This document shows positions 1 to 8,371 of a stretch of DNA of 64,000 nucleotides, piece by piece; position 1 is the first letter of the stretch, and every line of letters begins with the position of its first letter. A program made the position numbers and the translations under genes. Where the stretch lies: the NCBI RefSeq assembly GCF_007741515.1, contig NZ_CP036263.1, forward strand, positions 4,761,178 to 4,825,177, read 5' to 3'. Origin of the DNA: Adhaeretor mobilis (GTDB taxonomy: Bacteria > Planctomycetota > Planctomycetia > Pirellulales > Lacipirellulaceae). Under the pieces are notes generated by a model. That model was not told where the DNA came from and did not search any database. It worked only from the letters and a program-made list of their open reading frames with translations.

Positions 1-161
1 GGGTTGTTGTCCGCAAAGATCGAATCCCAGTTGATGTTGTAGCTTACTGTTCGCAAGTCGGTCGATTGCTGACGATCAACAAAGGTACCGGTTTGCGCCT
101 GCGCTGCTTGAATGCAGCAAAGTATCGTTACCAGCAAGAGATATCTAAGAGTGGGTAGCAT
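1..161 (-). CDS. Secreted endonuclease/exonuclease/phosphatase-like protein, N-terminal fragment
   Basis: The - strand opens with an ATG at 161 and reads without a stop to the window edge, so only about 53 residues are present. The first 22 or so form a signal peptide (basic start, then a hydrophobic run LLLVTILCC, then a small-residue cleavage zone ending AQAQ). The mature part contains LRTVSYNINWDSIF, which resembles the first beta strand of endonuclease/exonuclease/phosphatase (EEP) fold proteins, where an 'R-x-x-S/T-Y/F-N-x-N' strand carries the metal-binding Asn. The family call rests on that single strand and is tentative; the export signal is clear. No good Shine-Dalgarno sequence is seen upstream. 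Confidence 0.6.
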   Translation of the reverse strand, partial: MLPTLRYLLLVTILCCIQAAQAQTGTFVDRQQSTDLRTVSYNINWDSIFADNN

Positions 162-906
162 GGACGACCAAGCGCAGGAGAATGGCGGGAAGAAATATAG
201 TTCCAGTCTACGAGTGGGCCACCCTTTGTGCAATGATTTTCACACGATCGACAGGAGGACGGATGCATGTCAGGGTTTCCGATGGTCCCAAGATACGGCT
301 CAAGATATGTAAGAGGTATGAGTGTTTGTCCGTCATATTGTGTTGCATGGATTTGACTTAGGAACCCTTGGGAGAAATCGCATGGAAGCGAAGTGAGCTG
401 CTTTGGAGAACCGAGAAAGGTTCCAGGAACGAGTTTGAGGCAGCACCGACTAACCGCTTACTTTTCGATTGGCCTAGCCATGGAGGATAAGTGCCGCGTG
501 CCTAAACCCAATGCTTGGCAAGGCGCTCTACCGGAACTCCCACTTCGCTGAGCAGCGTGCGATGCAACTTGGCGAGCAACGTTGGTTGCTTGTTGGCAAT
601 GTGGTGTCCAGCGCGCGGGTTGCCCACTGCGCCACCGGCTAGCAAGACTAGCAGATCGGTATGGTCGTGCGGCGCGACAAGCTTCGTTTCAATCCGATCA
701 TGAACAGGCCTTAGGCTCACCCTTTATCGAGACTCAAAGAACTTGTGTCATTCTAGCCGTCTGAAGTGCTAGCGTGTGTGAAACTATGACGATTGCGCGC
801 AGATTTATCAATTCTCCTATGGCAACGGTTCGATGCCTGAGGAAGTCCGGTACACACCTCGCATCGTGCTAGCAGTGTCGGCGTACTCTTCTGTTTGTGC
901 CTAATC
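162..906. other. Intergenic stretch with a possible gene remnant
   Basis: No convincing intact gene lies here. Around 519-716 on the + strand a reading frame looks protein-like (KALYRNSHFAEQ, then GEQRWLLVGNVV, then MVVRRDKLRFNP) but is broken by two stop codons near 640-652 and has no start, so it may be the tail of a decayed gene. I could not name the family. The rest, including the 5' flank of the pentaheme cytochrome gene, shows no repeat or RNA that I recognise. Confidence 0.3.
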
Positions 907-3483
907 ATGAAGTCTCGTCACTCTCATCCCACCATTGAATCGCTCCTTCCACGCGCCGCACTGCTGGTCGTGACCTGCGGCCTATTGGGCTACTGGTTCA
1001 GTGGGAACGAATGGGTGAAACCAGGGGAGAGCGATCCTCTTGTTAGGGATACGATTTCCGTGGCAACAAGCGCAACTCAAGAGCACCCCGAATGTAATGC
1101 CAACGAGCCTTCTGCCTTGAATTTACAGGTGCAAGAAATGCTCGCGCAAGGCGGCTGCCCCGGTTGGATTTCGCTGGCGAGCGAACCGCAGTTATTGCAA
1201 GAGTTGCCTCCACTCGATGCACAACAACCCTCGCCGCACACTCAGCATGATGGACAAGTTCGCGCTACCGCCTATACCGATCAAGAACCCACCGACGACG
1301 ATTTGCTTGGCGAACAGGACGACTTGCTCGAACTGTCTCCTCTCCCTTCCACCCATAAGAGGCCGTCGTCCAACGAGACACCGCCCAAACTTTCTACCGA
1401 AGCTGAGCAAAACAAAGAGCAAGCCGAAGACCTACTTGAAGATCGTAACGACTTGTTGGAAGTGCCTCGCGAAGGACTATCGATGCCAAAGAATGGCATC
1501 ACAGAAGAATCAGAAGAGGACTTGCTCAACGATCGCGACGATCTGTTAATGCCTGATTTGCAGGACACAACAGATAGAGCGTTCCCGAACGACCAGAGCG
1601 CTACAAACAACAATAGAACCCCCAGCGGTGTAATCGCCCCCAGCGGTGGCCGTGCTCCGAACAGTTCACCACGTGAAAACTCACATTCAACAGGGCAAGC
1701 GACGCAACCGCAACAGGGAGGGCTCTTCGCGCCGCCAGCGCTCGATGCACCGAATCCTCACGCGGGTGCCAGCACTGGTAAGACAGATTCCGGCAAGAAG
1801 ACGAGCACAAAAACACAACAGCAACTGCAACAAGAACGCTGCCAATTCGTAGCAGACTCGATGTATCCCGATGCCACTTCTTGCCGCACATGCCATGAAA
1901 AGATTTACGACGAGTGGAGCGTTTCGTCCCACGCGTACGCGGCTGTATCGCCCATGTACCAGAAGTTCGAGCAAACGATCCACAACCTCACGCACGGCAC
2001 GATTGGCTACTTTTGCTTTCGATGCCACTCGCCTGTAGGCACGGCCCTGGGCTACCAGCGCACCACCGCCTTGTGGGACATGCCCCAAGCTGCACGCGAG
2101 GGTGTCACCTGTGTGGCGTGCCATCGCGTGAACGAAATGTACAGCAAGACCAACGGTGAACGGCGTATTGTGCCGGGAGATATTCACGCGCCGGTTTATG
2201 GCACCATTGGTGGCGACGGAGTTGCCGAAGTGATCGCTAAACGCGGTGATTACAAAGTGAAGATCGATCCGAATGACAAGAAACCGGGGCAGCCTATTCA
2301 TCAAGCTGGGTTGTGCTTCCCTCAACTTTCCAAAAGCGAATTCTGTACGAGCTGCCACCAAGTGGCCGTGCACCCAGGCATCAAGTTGGAAGTCGTATGG
2401 GAGCAATACCGCGCTTCACCCGCGTGCAAGAAAGGCGTGAGTTGTCAGGATTGCCACATGGGTCGCATCCCCGGTGTGGCGAGTGGCTACGAGGTGGGAG
2501 CGGCTGCGATCGTCAATAAGAAGAAGGTGAACGAGAATCGCAAGCACGCCAATCACACCTTCTATGGCCCTGGCTACTCTATCGCACATCCGGGCGTGTT
2601 CCCGTGGCATCCCAAGGCCAAACGTTGGACCATGCAAGAGTGGTTGATGTTTGATTGGCGAGCGGGTTGGGGAACCAAGGGTTTCGAGGATGCGGTCGAT
2701 AATGGCATCATTGAAATGAAGTTCCCGAAGGTGTGGGACGACGTCGACGATCGTATGGATGCACGCGAGATCATCGAAGACAACCAAAAGAAACTCGCGA
2801 AGAAGAACAAGCTGCGTCATGCCGTACTAGAAAACGGCTCGCACGTTGACGGCCCGTTCTTCAAACGTCAGCCGCGTGTCGGACAAGACTTGCGATTTAC
2901 CTACAACGTAATCAACACCAATGATGGTCACAACTTGCCAACCGCTTCACTGGGTGCCCAGCCCCAACTGTGGGCGAATGTCGTGCTCATCGGACCCACT
3001 GGCGAGCGTCTATGGGAAACAGGTTACCTGGATTGCAATGGCGATCTTGCAGACATCCACTCCGTGGAAGTTCGCAACAAGCGAATGCCGTTTGATTGGC
3101 AACTATTCAACTTGCAAACCATGTTCTTGATCACCGGTGCGAAGGGAACCGATCGCGAGTTTCCACTACCGGTGAATGTGAGCATCGACCAGTTGCCGTT
3201 TATTCGCCCCGGGGCACAACCGATCTCCACGATCAATCACCCGCCTTTCATTCGCATGGAAAGTCGTTCCTTACCGGCGCTCGGTTCGCGCAAGGTTCCC
3301 TATAAAGTGCCTGGCAAACTAGTCTGCCAGCCGGGGCGATACCGCTTGTCATTCCGCATGCGTAGCCGTGCCGAACCGCCGTACTTCATGCGATTCTGCA
3401 ATAGCACACCCGAGATGGTGCGCAGCATGACTGAAGGGATTATGGATTTTCATCAGGCGAGTTTCGAGTTTGAGGTTAGATAG
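907..3483 (+). CDS. Membrane-anchored pentaheme c-type cytochrome with acidic repeat linker
   Basis: A predicted periplasmic electron carrier of 858 residues. One hydrophobic helix (about 17-33, AALLVVTCGLLGYWF) anchors or exports it. Residues 35-315 are a long polar, low-complexity linker containing three copies of an acidic DLL motif (about 130-143, 174-187, 204-216; for example EDLLEDRNDLLEVP). The cytochrome part starts near 326 and has five CXXCH heme sites: CRTCH, CFRCH, CVACH, CTSCH and CQDCH, in the style of cytochrome c554-like proteins. The C-terminal 250 residues look like a beta-rich domain without hemes. I chose the ATG at 907; an in-frame TTG at 895 is less likely. The outer-membrane protein gene starts 43 nt downstream, so the two are probably co-transcribed. 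The family is clear from heme sites; the electron partner is inferred. Confidence 0.85.
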   Translation: MKSRHSHPTIESLLPRAALLVVTCGLLGYWFSGNEWVKPGESDPLVRDTISVATSATQEHPECNANEPSALNLQVQEMLAQGGCPGWISLASEPQLLQELPPLDAQQPSPHTQHDGQVRATAYTDQEPTDDDLLGEQDDLLELSPLPSTHKRPSSNETPPKLSTEAEQNKEQAEDLLEDRNDLLEVPREGLSMPKNGITEESEEDLLNDRDDLLMPDLQDTTDRAFPNDQSATNNNRTPSGVIAPSGGRAPNSSPRENSHSTGQATQPQQGGLFAPPALDAPNPHAGASTGKTDSGKKTSTKTQQQLQQERCQFVADSMYPDATSCRTCHEKIYDEWSVSSHAYAAVSPMYQKFEQTIHNLTHGTIGYFCFRCHSPVGTALGYQRTTALWDMPQAAREGVTCVACHRVNEMYSKTNGERRIVPGDIHAPVYGTIGGDGVAEVIAKRGDYKVKIDPNDKKPGQPIHQAGLCFPQLSKSEFCTSCHQVAVHPGIKLEVVWEQYRASPACKKGVSCQDCHMGRIPGVASGYEVGAAAIVNKKKVNENRKHANHTFYGPGYSIAHPGVFPWHPKAKRWTMQEWLMFDWRAGWGTKGFEDAVDNGIIEMKFPKVWDDVDDRMDAREIIEDNQKKLAKKNKLRHAVLENGSHVDGPFFKRQPRVGQDLRFTYNVINTNDGHNLPTASLGAQPQLWANVVLIGPTGERLWETGYLDCNGDLADIHSVEVRNKRMPFDWQLFNLQTMFLITGAKGTDREFPLPVNVSIDQLPFIRPGAQPISTINHPPFIRMESRSLPALGSRKVPYKVPGKLVCQPGRYRLSFRMRSRAEPPYFMRFCNSTPEMVRSMTEGIMDFHQASFEFEVR

Positions 3484-3526
3484 AAACGGCTATTGGCTCT
3501 TAGCTATTGGCTACTGAAACTGAATT

Positions 3527-5422
3527 ATGCTCACTACGCACATCACAAACTGGCTTCAACTCGTTCGACCGATTGGTCGAACTGTGTCCTGTTGCGCGGT
3601 GCTGTTTGTTGGTTTGCAAGGTTCGGTGTTGGCAGCGCAGCCTCTGTTCGATGCGCCAGGGCAGACAGCAGTTGAGACCATCGCTGCGCCGATGCAGCAG
3701 CCAACCCCACCGCAACCTGCCCCACCTCAATCTGCCCCACCTCAATCTGCTCCACCGCAAACAGCACCAGCGCTCATTGCGCCACTGCAAACTGCCGCGT
3801 TGCCAACCTCTTGTTTTGCACCGCCGGAGCTGCCTGTCTCGACCTCACCAGTCGAAGTCGCTTGCCGACCATCGCCCGGCTACATGCGCGGACCGCTGCG
3901 ACATGGCATTGCGGCACCCGTGAACCCAGCAGTAGTATCAGCCCACGCACCGCCATGGGAACAGATTGCTGCTGGCCAGGACCCTAAGGCAAAAGAACAA
4001 CCGCTAGCGATGCGCTTCGTGCCGCACTTACACGATTGCCAAACTTGCGAAGCCGATTACTCCTCGAATGACTTCTCGCCCGATCCGATCAGTCCGCAAA
4101 TGGGTTTCGATTCGTTTGGCGAGTTACAGGTGTATGGTTGCAAGAATGAGATCTGTGCGCAACGCCCGTTGTGCGAACGCCCGCTACCGCTTTACCCAAC
4201 CGGCCCCTGGCCACCTTCCTATACGTTTTTGGGTAGTACGAATCTCGTGCAGCCCAAGTTTTTTGTGTACGGCGACTTCCGTACCGCCATTGCTCAGAAC
4301 AGAAACAATGGCAATACGGAAACGCCATGGAACAGTCGCTTGAATCTTGAACTGGATTTCTGGATCACTAGCACCGAGCGCATTCATGCATTCTGGGGAC
4401 CTTTGGACGAAGGCCAACAGTTCACTGGGATTCTCTTCGATGACGGTGATGCCGATTACCAAGAGCATTACGACGGCTTCGACCAGAACACCGATGCATT
4501 GTATTTTGAAGGTGACATGGGGCAGATACTCGGAGGTTTCCGCGGCATCGAAGCACCTTTCGACGCACCGTTCGCTGTCGGTTTGATTCCTTTGCTATTC
4601 CAGAACGGCGTATGGCTGGAAGACTCCTTCGTTGGTGCCGCGGCCACAATACCTGCGCGCAACTCGCCCGGTTTAGATTGGTCGAACTTCGATACGACTT
4701 TCTTTGTAGGCTGGGATGAACTCACGACGCGCGCCTTCGACGGACCTGCCGCAGATCAAGCAGACTTCGTAGGTGCAACGACGTTTATCGAACGCCGCGG
4801 TGGCTATCTCGAAGCGGGCTGGGCCTATGTCAACGACGTCACTGACGAGAGTCGCAGTTATCACAACTTTGCGTTCAGCTACACGCGTCGTTATGCGAAC
4901 CTAGTTTCCAACTCCGCACGTTTGATCATCAATCAAGGGCAAGAAGGCCCGCGTGATCTGCGTACAGCCGACGGCTACTTGCTCCTGCTAGAGAACAGTT
5001 TTCTTACACGTAATCCGTATCATGTTGTGCCCTATGCGAACCTCTTCGCCGGCTTTGGTCGCCCTCAGCCGTTGGGCCGCTTACAGGGGGTGCTCAAAAA
5101 TACGGGCATTAATTTCGAGAGCGACTTGCTCACGGGTTACCCAATTCTCGATGACACGGCAAATAACACCTATGGCGCGGCGCTTGGTGTCGACCTGTTG
5201 GGCAACTGTCTTGAGCAGCAATTACTGTTGGAGTTCGCGACCGTGCAGGGATTTGATTCAGAAGCGAATCGTAACGCTGCCGGCGACCAGTACGCCTTTG
5301 GCATGCGTTACCAAAAGCCCTTGAATCAATCGCTCATCTTGCGAACCGATGCCATGTACGGCTGGTTAGAAAACGAGCAAGACATCAGTGGCATGCGAGT
5401 TGAACTAAGGCGGAAGTTCTGA
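3527..5422 (+). CDS. Predicted outer-membrane beta-barrel (porin-like) protein
   Basis: A 631-residue exported protein. The N-terminus has a hydrophobic signal (CCAVLFVGLQGSVLAAQ) followed by a Pro/Gln/Ala-rich tract of repeated PPQSA units (about 57-85). From about residue 225 the sequence alternates polar and hydrophobic residues in many short stretches and ends in RVELRRKF; a terminal Phe is the usual outer-membrane barrel insertion signal. Two small cysteine clusters (DCQTCE and CKNEICAQRPLCE) precede the barrel. It follows the pentaheme cytochrome by 43 nt on the same strand, which suggests a porin-cytochrome pair, though the barrel does not resemble MtrB in any motif I can recognise. 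ATG at 3527 lies just after a short direct repeat of GCTATTGGCT type. Confidence 0.7.
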   Translation: MLTTHITNWLQLVRPIGRTVSCCAVLFVGLQGSVLAAQPLFDAPGQTAVETIAAPMQQPTPPQPAPPQSAPPQSAPPQTAPALIAPLQTAALPTSCFAPPELPVSTSPVEVACRPSPGYMRGPLRHGIAAPVNPAVVSAHAPPWEQIAAGQDPKAKEQPLAMRFVPHLHDCQTCEADYSSNDFSPDPISPQMGFDSFGELQVYGCKNEICAQRPLCERPLPLYPTGPWPPSYTFLGSTNLVQPKFFVYGDFRTAIAQNRNNGNTETPWNSRLNLELDFWITSTERIHAFWGPLDEGQQFTGILFDDGDADYQEHYDGFDQNTDALYFEGDMGQILGGFRGIEAPFDAPFAVGLIPLLFQNGVWLEDSFVGAAATIPARNSPGLDWSNFDTTFFVGWDELTTRAFDGPAADQADFVGATTFIERRGGYLEAGWAYVNDVTDESRSYHNFAFSYTRRYANLVSNSARLIINQGQEGPRDLRTADGYLLLLENSFLTRNPYHVVPYANLFAGFGRPQPLGRLQGVLKNTGINFESDLLTGYPILDDTANNTYGAALGVDLLGNCLEQQLLLEFATVQGFDSEANRNAAGDQYAFGMRYQKPLNQSLILRTDAMYGWLENEQDISGMRVELRRKF

Positions 5423-5455
5423 GTGGACTACATGAACGCAACCCTAAAGAACACA

Positions 5456-5482
5456 AAGGGCACGAAGTCCTTCGTGTCCCTT
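5456..5482. terminator. Hairpin between convergent genes
   Basis: AAGGGCACGAAG and TTCGTGTCCCTT form 12-nt arms around a TCC loop, between the stop codons of the barrel protein gene (+) and the DUF4252-like gene (-). The hairpin sits inside a wider 'GAACAC...GTGGTTC' inverted repeat (about 5449-5499). The position suits a bidirectional terminator; there is no clear U-run. Confidence 0.5.
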
Positions 5483-5531
5483 AGTGCTCTTCGTGGTTCA
5501 CTTTCCGTGCTTTGCCATTCCATTCTGTTCG

Positions 5532-6269
5532 TTAGTGCAACTCTCGTTGGATTTCTTGCATCGCTTTCTCAAGCTCTTTCTTGAGACCAAACTTCATGCC
5601 GAGCTCGGCAAGTTGCTTTGTGACAGTCTTCACCTTTTCAGGCGAAAGGTCGCACACGACATTGACAAGAATGAGATTATTTCCTTCCGAGCCCATGACA
5701 AACAGGCCGCGGATGGCCCCCTCTTCTCGTAGCACAGACACCACAGCGCTAGCGCCATGATCTTTCACGCGCAGAAGATCGTCCCAATCGGAGTTACGGA
5801 TTCTCTGTTGATAATGGGCGATGAGCGCTGTGCGAGCAGGCTCGTCTTCATCGGTGAGGCGATCGAAACCACGAACACGCACCTCACTCACCGCGCTGCC
5901 GAGTACGGCAACGATCTGCTGGACCGAATTCACATAGTCAGCCGTCTGGGCAACCGCCTGCGACTGATCGCCTTGCTCACTATCAAGCAAACCTTCCACC
6001 AAGCCGGCCAGCGCCGCTTCGATGAGTCCACTCACATCGGTGAGCATCCCTTTGCCAAGATCGACTTCAAGAACTGCTTCGGGGCCATCTTGGTAGTCGA
6101 ATTCAATACGACCTAGTTCTGCGCCTGCCGCCGCATCTGTGCTTTGCGCAAATCCTACTGCGCTGCCGCAAGCTACAACTGCCAGTGCTGCAAGCGCGGA
6201 TAAAGTGAAACTAGCCCGTGGCTTGCGCCTGCCGGTTCTAGAATCGAAAACTCTTGAACGCACCACCAT
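5532..6269 (-). CDS. DUF4252-like exported protein
   Basis: A 245-residue exported protein of unknown role. A basic start is followed by a signal-like helix (about 20-43, FTLSALAALAVVACGSAVGF) and a cleavage zone GFAQS. The middle and C-terminal part (about 110-235) has the pattern of the DUF4252 family: a 'SEVRVRGFD' strand, a central 'YQQRIRNSDWDDLLRV' segment, 'AVVSVLREEGAIRGLFVM' and a closing 'NLILVNVVCDLSPEKV' strand. I start it at the ATG at 6269; a start at 6314 would add residues before the signal. It is the last gene of the - strand redox run, 104 nt after the decaheme gene and with a strong palindrome in between, so it may be co-transcribed or have its own transcript. Family assignment is from pattern memory. 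Confidence 0.6.
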   Translation of the reverse strand: MVVRSRVFDSRTGRRKPRASFTLSALAALAVVACGSAVGFAQSTDAAAGAELGRIEFDYQDGPEAVLEVDLGKGMLTDVSGLIEAALAGLVEGLLDSEQGDQSQAVAQTADYVNSVQQIVAVLGSAVSEVRVRGFDRLTDEDEPARTALIAHYQQRIRNSDWDDLLRVKDHGASAVVSVLREEGAIRGLFVMGSEGNNLILVNVVCDLSPEKVKTVTKQLAELGMKFGLKKELEKAMQEIQRELH

Positions 6270-6304
6270 GATCAAATCCCTCGCGTCGCGAATGGGTGAA
6301 CTAT

Positions 6305-6325
6305 GGGCCCGCACCGTGCGGGCCC
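6305..6325. repeat. Perfect 21-nt palindrome
   Basis: GGGCCCGCAC and GTGCGGGCCC are perfect 10-nt arms around one base. It lies between the decaheme gene stop and the DUF4252-like start. It looks like a GC-rich variant of the GGTCCGC hairpin family seen elsewhere in this window. It could end or attenuate the transcript. Confidence 0.6.
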
Positions 6326-6373
6326 CTAGCAGGTACTTCGCGACAGGATCTGATTTCTTGTCTAAGCAGGTCG

Positions 6374-8371
6374 CTATTTTTCAAAAAAATTGGCGGTCAC
6401 CTGGGGCGATACTAAGCCATTCCCGCCGGCTGTCACATGATAATGGTGGCATTGCGTACAGCTTTCTCCCGCGGCTCGACTCGTGTGGCAGGTAGCGCAG
6501 GAATCTTTCTCCATCGCAGCAAATCCGGAGTAGTGGAAGTTTTGCTTCGCTGCTGCTGCTGCTGCGATCTCATTCGGCTCAATTCGGTGACAACTCGAGC
6601 AGTCGCGCAGCTGTTGCTGTGTGAGATGGGGAGTATGCGAGAAGTGTGTGAAACTGCGTTGCTTGGTATGCGGTTGTTTCGCTTGCCAATGGATCTTCAC
6701 GATCTTGCCGTCGCGCCGTTCGGCCGTGTGGCAAGTGCTGCAAAGACCCGGCGCGGTTGGTGCGAACATTTCGTTGACCTGTTGGCTAGCAATGTTTGCT
6801 TGCTCCCCCTTGCTCGATTCGACAGTTAGATCAAGCCACTGTCGCAGCCAAGGATCGGCGTGACCGGCAGGCCGATAACGCAATGCAAAGCTGCCGTCAT
6901 CGCGGTGCCACACGCCTGATTGTTTATGGGACGAACTCGGCTGTTCGATCGATGCGTCTTTGCGTTGGCCAAACCAACGGTTGCGATAGTCGACAATTGC
7001 GCTCGGTGAAAGGTTGGCCAGGAGACCCATCTGTTCTTCTAAAGTGAGAGGTCTTCCTACAAGCTTAGCGGCACGCGTAACAATCTCTTCCGAACCGTTC
7101 GAGTCGAGCTTCTCAATGAGGTCCTTCAATTGCAACACCACATCACCAGCAGCTTTCAACTGCTGCGGGTCTTCAATGTCCACATCGAAGAAACTAAAAT
7201 TGGAACCAAGAACGGACATTGCTTTTGACGCTCCAGGCTCGGAGGCCAAGAGTAGTCGAGTGACAGGTGAGAGCCGTCCATCAAAATCAAAATTAGCTGC
7301 CTGTGGCCAAGCGCCAATGTTGACACCATTCTCTGCGAGTAAATCTACATCGAGTGTCGGTAACGATACTAGCGAGATCCCTTCAGCAAGGCTCGTGTTA
7401 ATCTCCGCATCGTGACAACTTGCGCAAGACACTTCGTAGCCCAAGGTGCGCTGTCCGCCACTCTCGCCTTCTACGTGACATGCGGAACAGGCAAATTCTT
7501 GCTTCTCTTTTGCAAAGTGCTTCCCGCTATGTGTCGCGTGATCGAAGGCAATCTTCGTGGAACTGCGATAGGGCCAATCGTTGAACTCGGGGTGGTCTGT
7601 GGCAAAGTGGTCGATTGTTTGCTTGTGGCACGCTTGGCACGACTCGTTCGACATGGCGGTGAGCGAATGCTCCAAACCACGATGTTCACGATGGCAAGCC
7701 GAACAGGCGATTGGGTCGGCTGGATCGATGCGTCCCTCGCTGGTGCGCTGAGCTTCTTCTCCCCAGGTCGTTTTGCCTTGCAATTCGTCCAAAGGAACAT
7801 TGTGTGCGGAGAGCGCGAACTTCCGACTGAAAGTCTCCTTATGGCAATTCATGCAAAGCGCGGCTTGGGTGGGATCCAACTCTGCGGATCCGGTTGTATG
7901 TTGCAACCACTCGGTGAAAGTCGCACCGCCCGCTGCGTGGCAACTTGCGCACCGTGCTTCCTTCGCATCGCCTACTATTAGCGTTGCGTGTGAACGAGAA
8001 AGGGGGCCTGGCACGATGAATTCGTTCCGCCAGCCACTACTAAGTAGCATTAGCAGACAGCCCACGGTTGCAAGAAAGATGCCAACCACCCACCGCCCAC
8101 GCCTCGATCGTTGCGAGCCAACGGGCGTACAACGGAACTGGATACAGCACTTGCCGTCGGGCGTAGGTCCATCTCCACAAGTGCCGCCGCGCAGGTCGGA
8201 GCGATTGCAGAGCCAGCGATCGCCTTGTTGCAGCGGATGACAGCCGGAGCCATGCGTACACTGCCCACCAGCAGTTGGACCCAGCGGACAGGGCGAATCG
8301 GCGCCGCATTGCCAGGGCTGATTCGGACGGGGGTAATCGCTTTTCCCCTGTGGATCGAGCGGCCCTCTCAT
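6374..8371 (-). CDS. Decaheme c-type cytochrome with cysteine-rich cytoplasmic head
   Basis: A 665-residue membrane-anchored cytochrome. Residues 1-92 are predicted cytoplasmic and hold nine cysteines (about 22, 28, 38, 44, 55, 65, 75, 76, 81) in two related GPT-x-x-G-x-C units (PCPLGPTAGGQC and TCGDGPTPDGKC), a plausible metal or Fe-S site. One helix follows (94-111). The periplasmic part has ten CXXCH sites (CASCH, CMNCH, CSACH, CQACH, CSACH, CASCH, then after a heme-free block of about 240 residues CSTCH, CSSCH, CATCH, CTQCH), in the style of cytochrome c3/cytochrome c7 repeats. The start is set by an AGGAGG sequence about 6 nt upstream of ATG 8371 and by an ATGA overlap with the stop of the cytochrome b gene, so the two are translationally coupled. 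It probably takes electrons from that b-type protein. Confidence 0.88.
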   Translation of the reverse strand: MRGPLDPQGKSDYPRPNQPWQCGADSPCPLGPTAGGQCTHGSGCHPLQQGDRWLCNRSDLRGGTCGDGPTPDGKCCIQFRCTPVGSQRSRRGRWVVGIFLATVGCLLMLLSSGWRNEFIVPGPLSRSHATLIVGDAKEARCASCHAAGGATFTEWLQHTTGSAELDPTQAALCMNCHKETFSRKFALSAHNVPLDELQGKTTWGEEAQRTSEGRIDPADPIACSACHREHRGLEHSLTAMSNESCQACHKQTIDHFATDHPEFNDWPYRSSTKIAFDHATHSGKHFAKEKQEFACSACHVEGESGGQRTLGYEVSCASCHDAEINTSLAEGISLVSLPTLDVDLLAENGVNIGAWPQAANFDFDGRLSPVTRLLLASEPGASKAMSVLGSNFSFFDVDIEDPQQLKAAGDVVLQLKDLIEKLDSNGSEEIVTRAAKLVGRPLTLEEQMGLLANLSPSAIVDYRNRWFGQRKDASIEQPSSSHKQSGVWHRDDGSFALRYRPAGHADPWLRQWLDLTVESSKGEQANIASQQVNEMFAPTAPGLCSTCHTAERRDGKIVKIHWQAKQPHTKQRSFTHFSHTPHLTQQQLRDCSSCHRIEPNEIAAAAAAKQNFHYSGFAAMEKDSCATCHTSRAAGESCTQCHHYHVTAGGNGLVSPQVTANFFEK

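Noticed and set aside
502..720. Short frames on both strands in the first kilobase
   Set aside because: None has a ribosome site or a known family; one + frame looks like a decayed gene tail with internal stops and is noted as such.
1687..2406. 239-codon open frame on the - strand inside the pentaheme gene
   Set aside because: It is the antisense shadow of a gene with five heme motifs and a clear export helix, and its protein has no family features.
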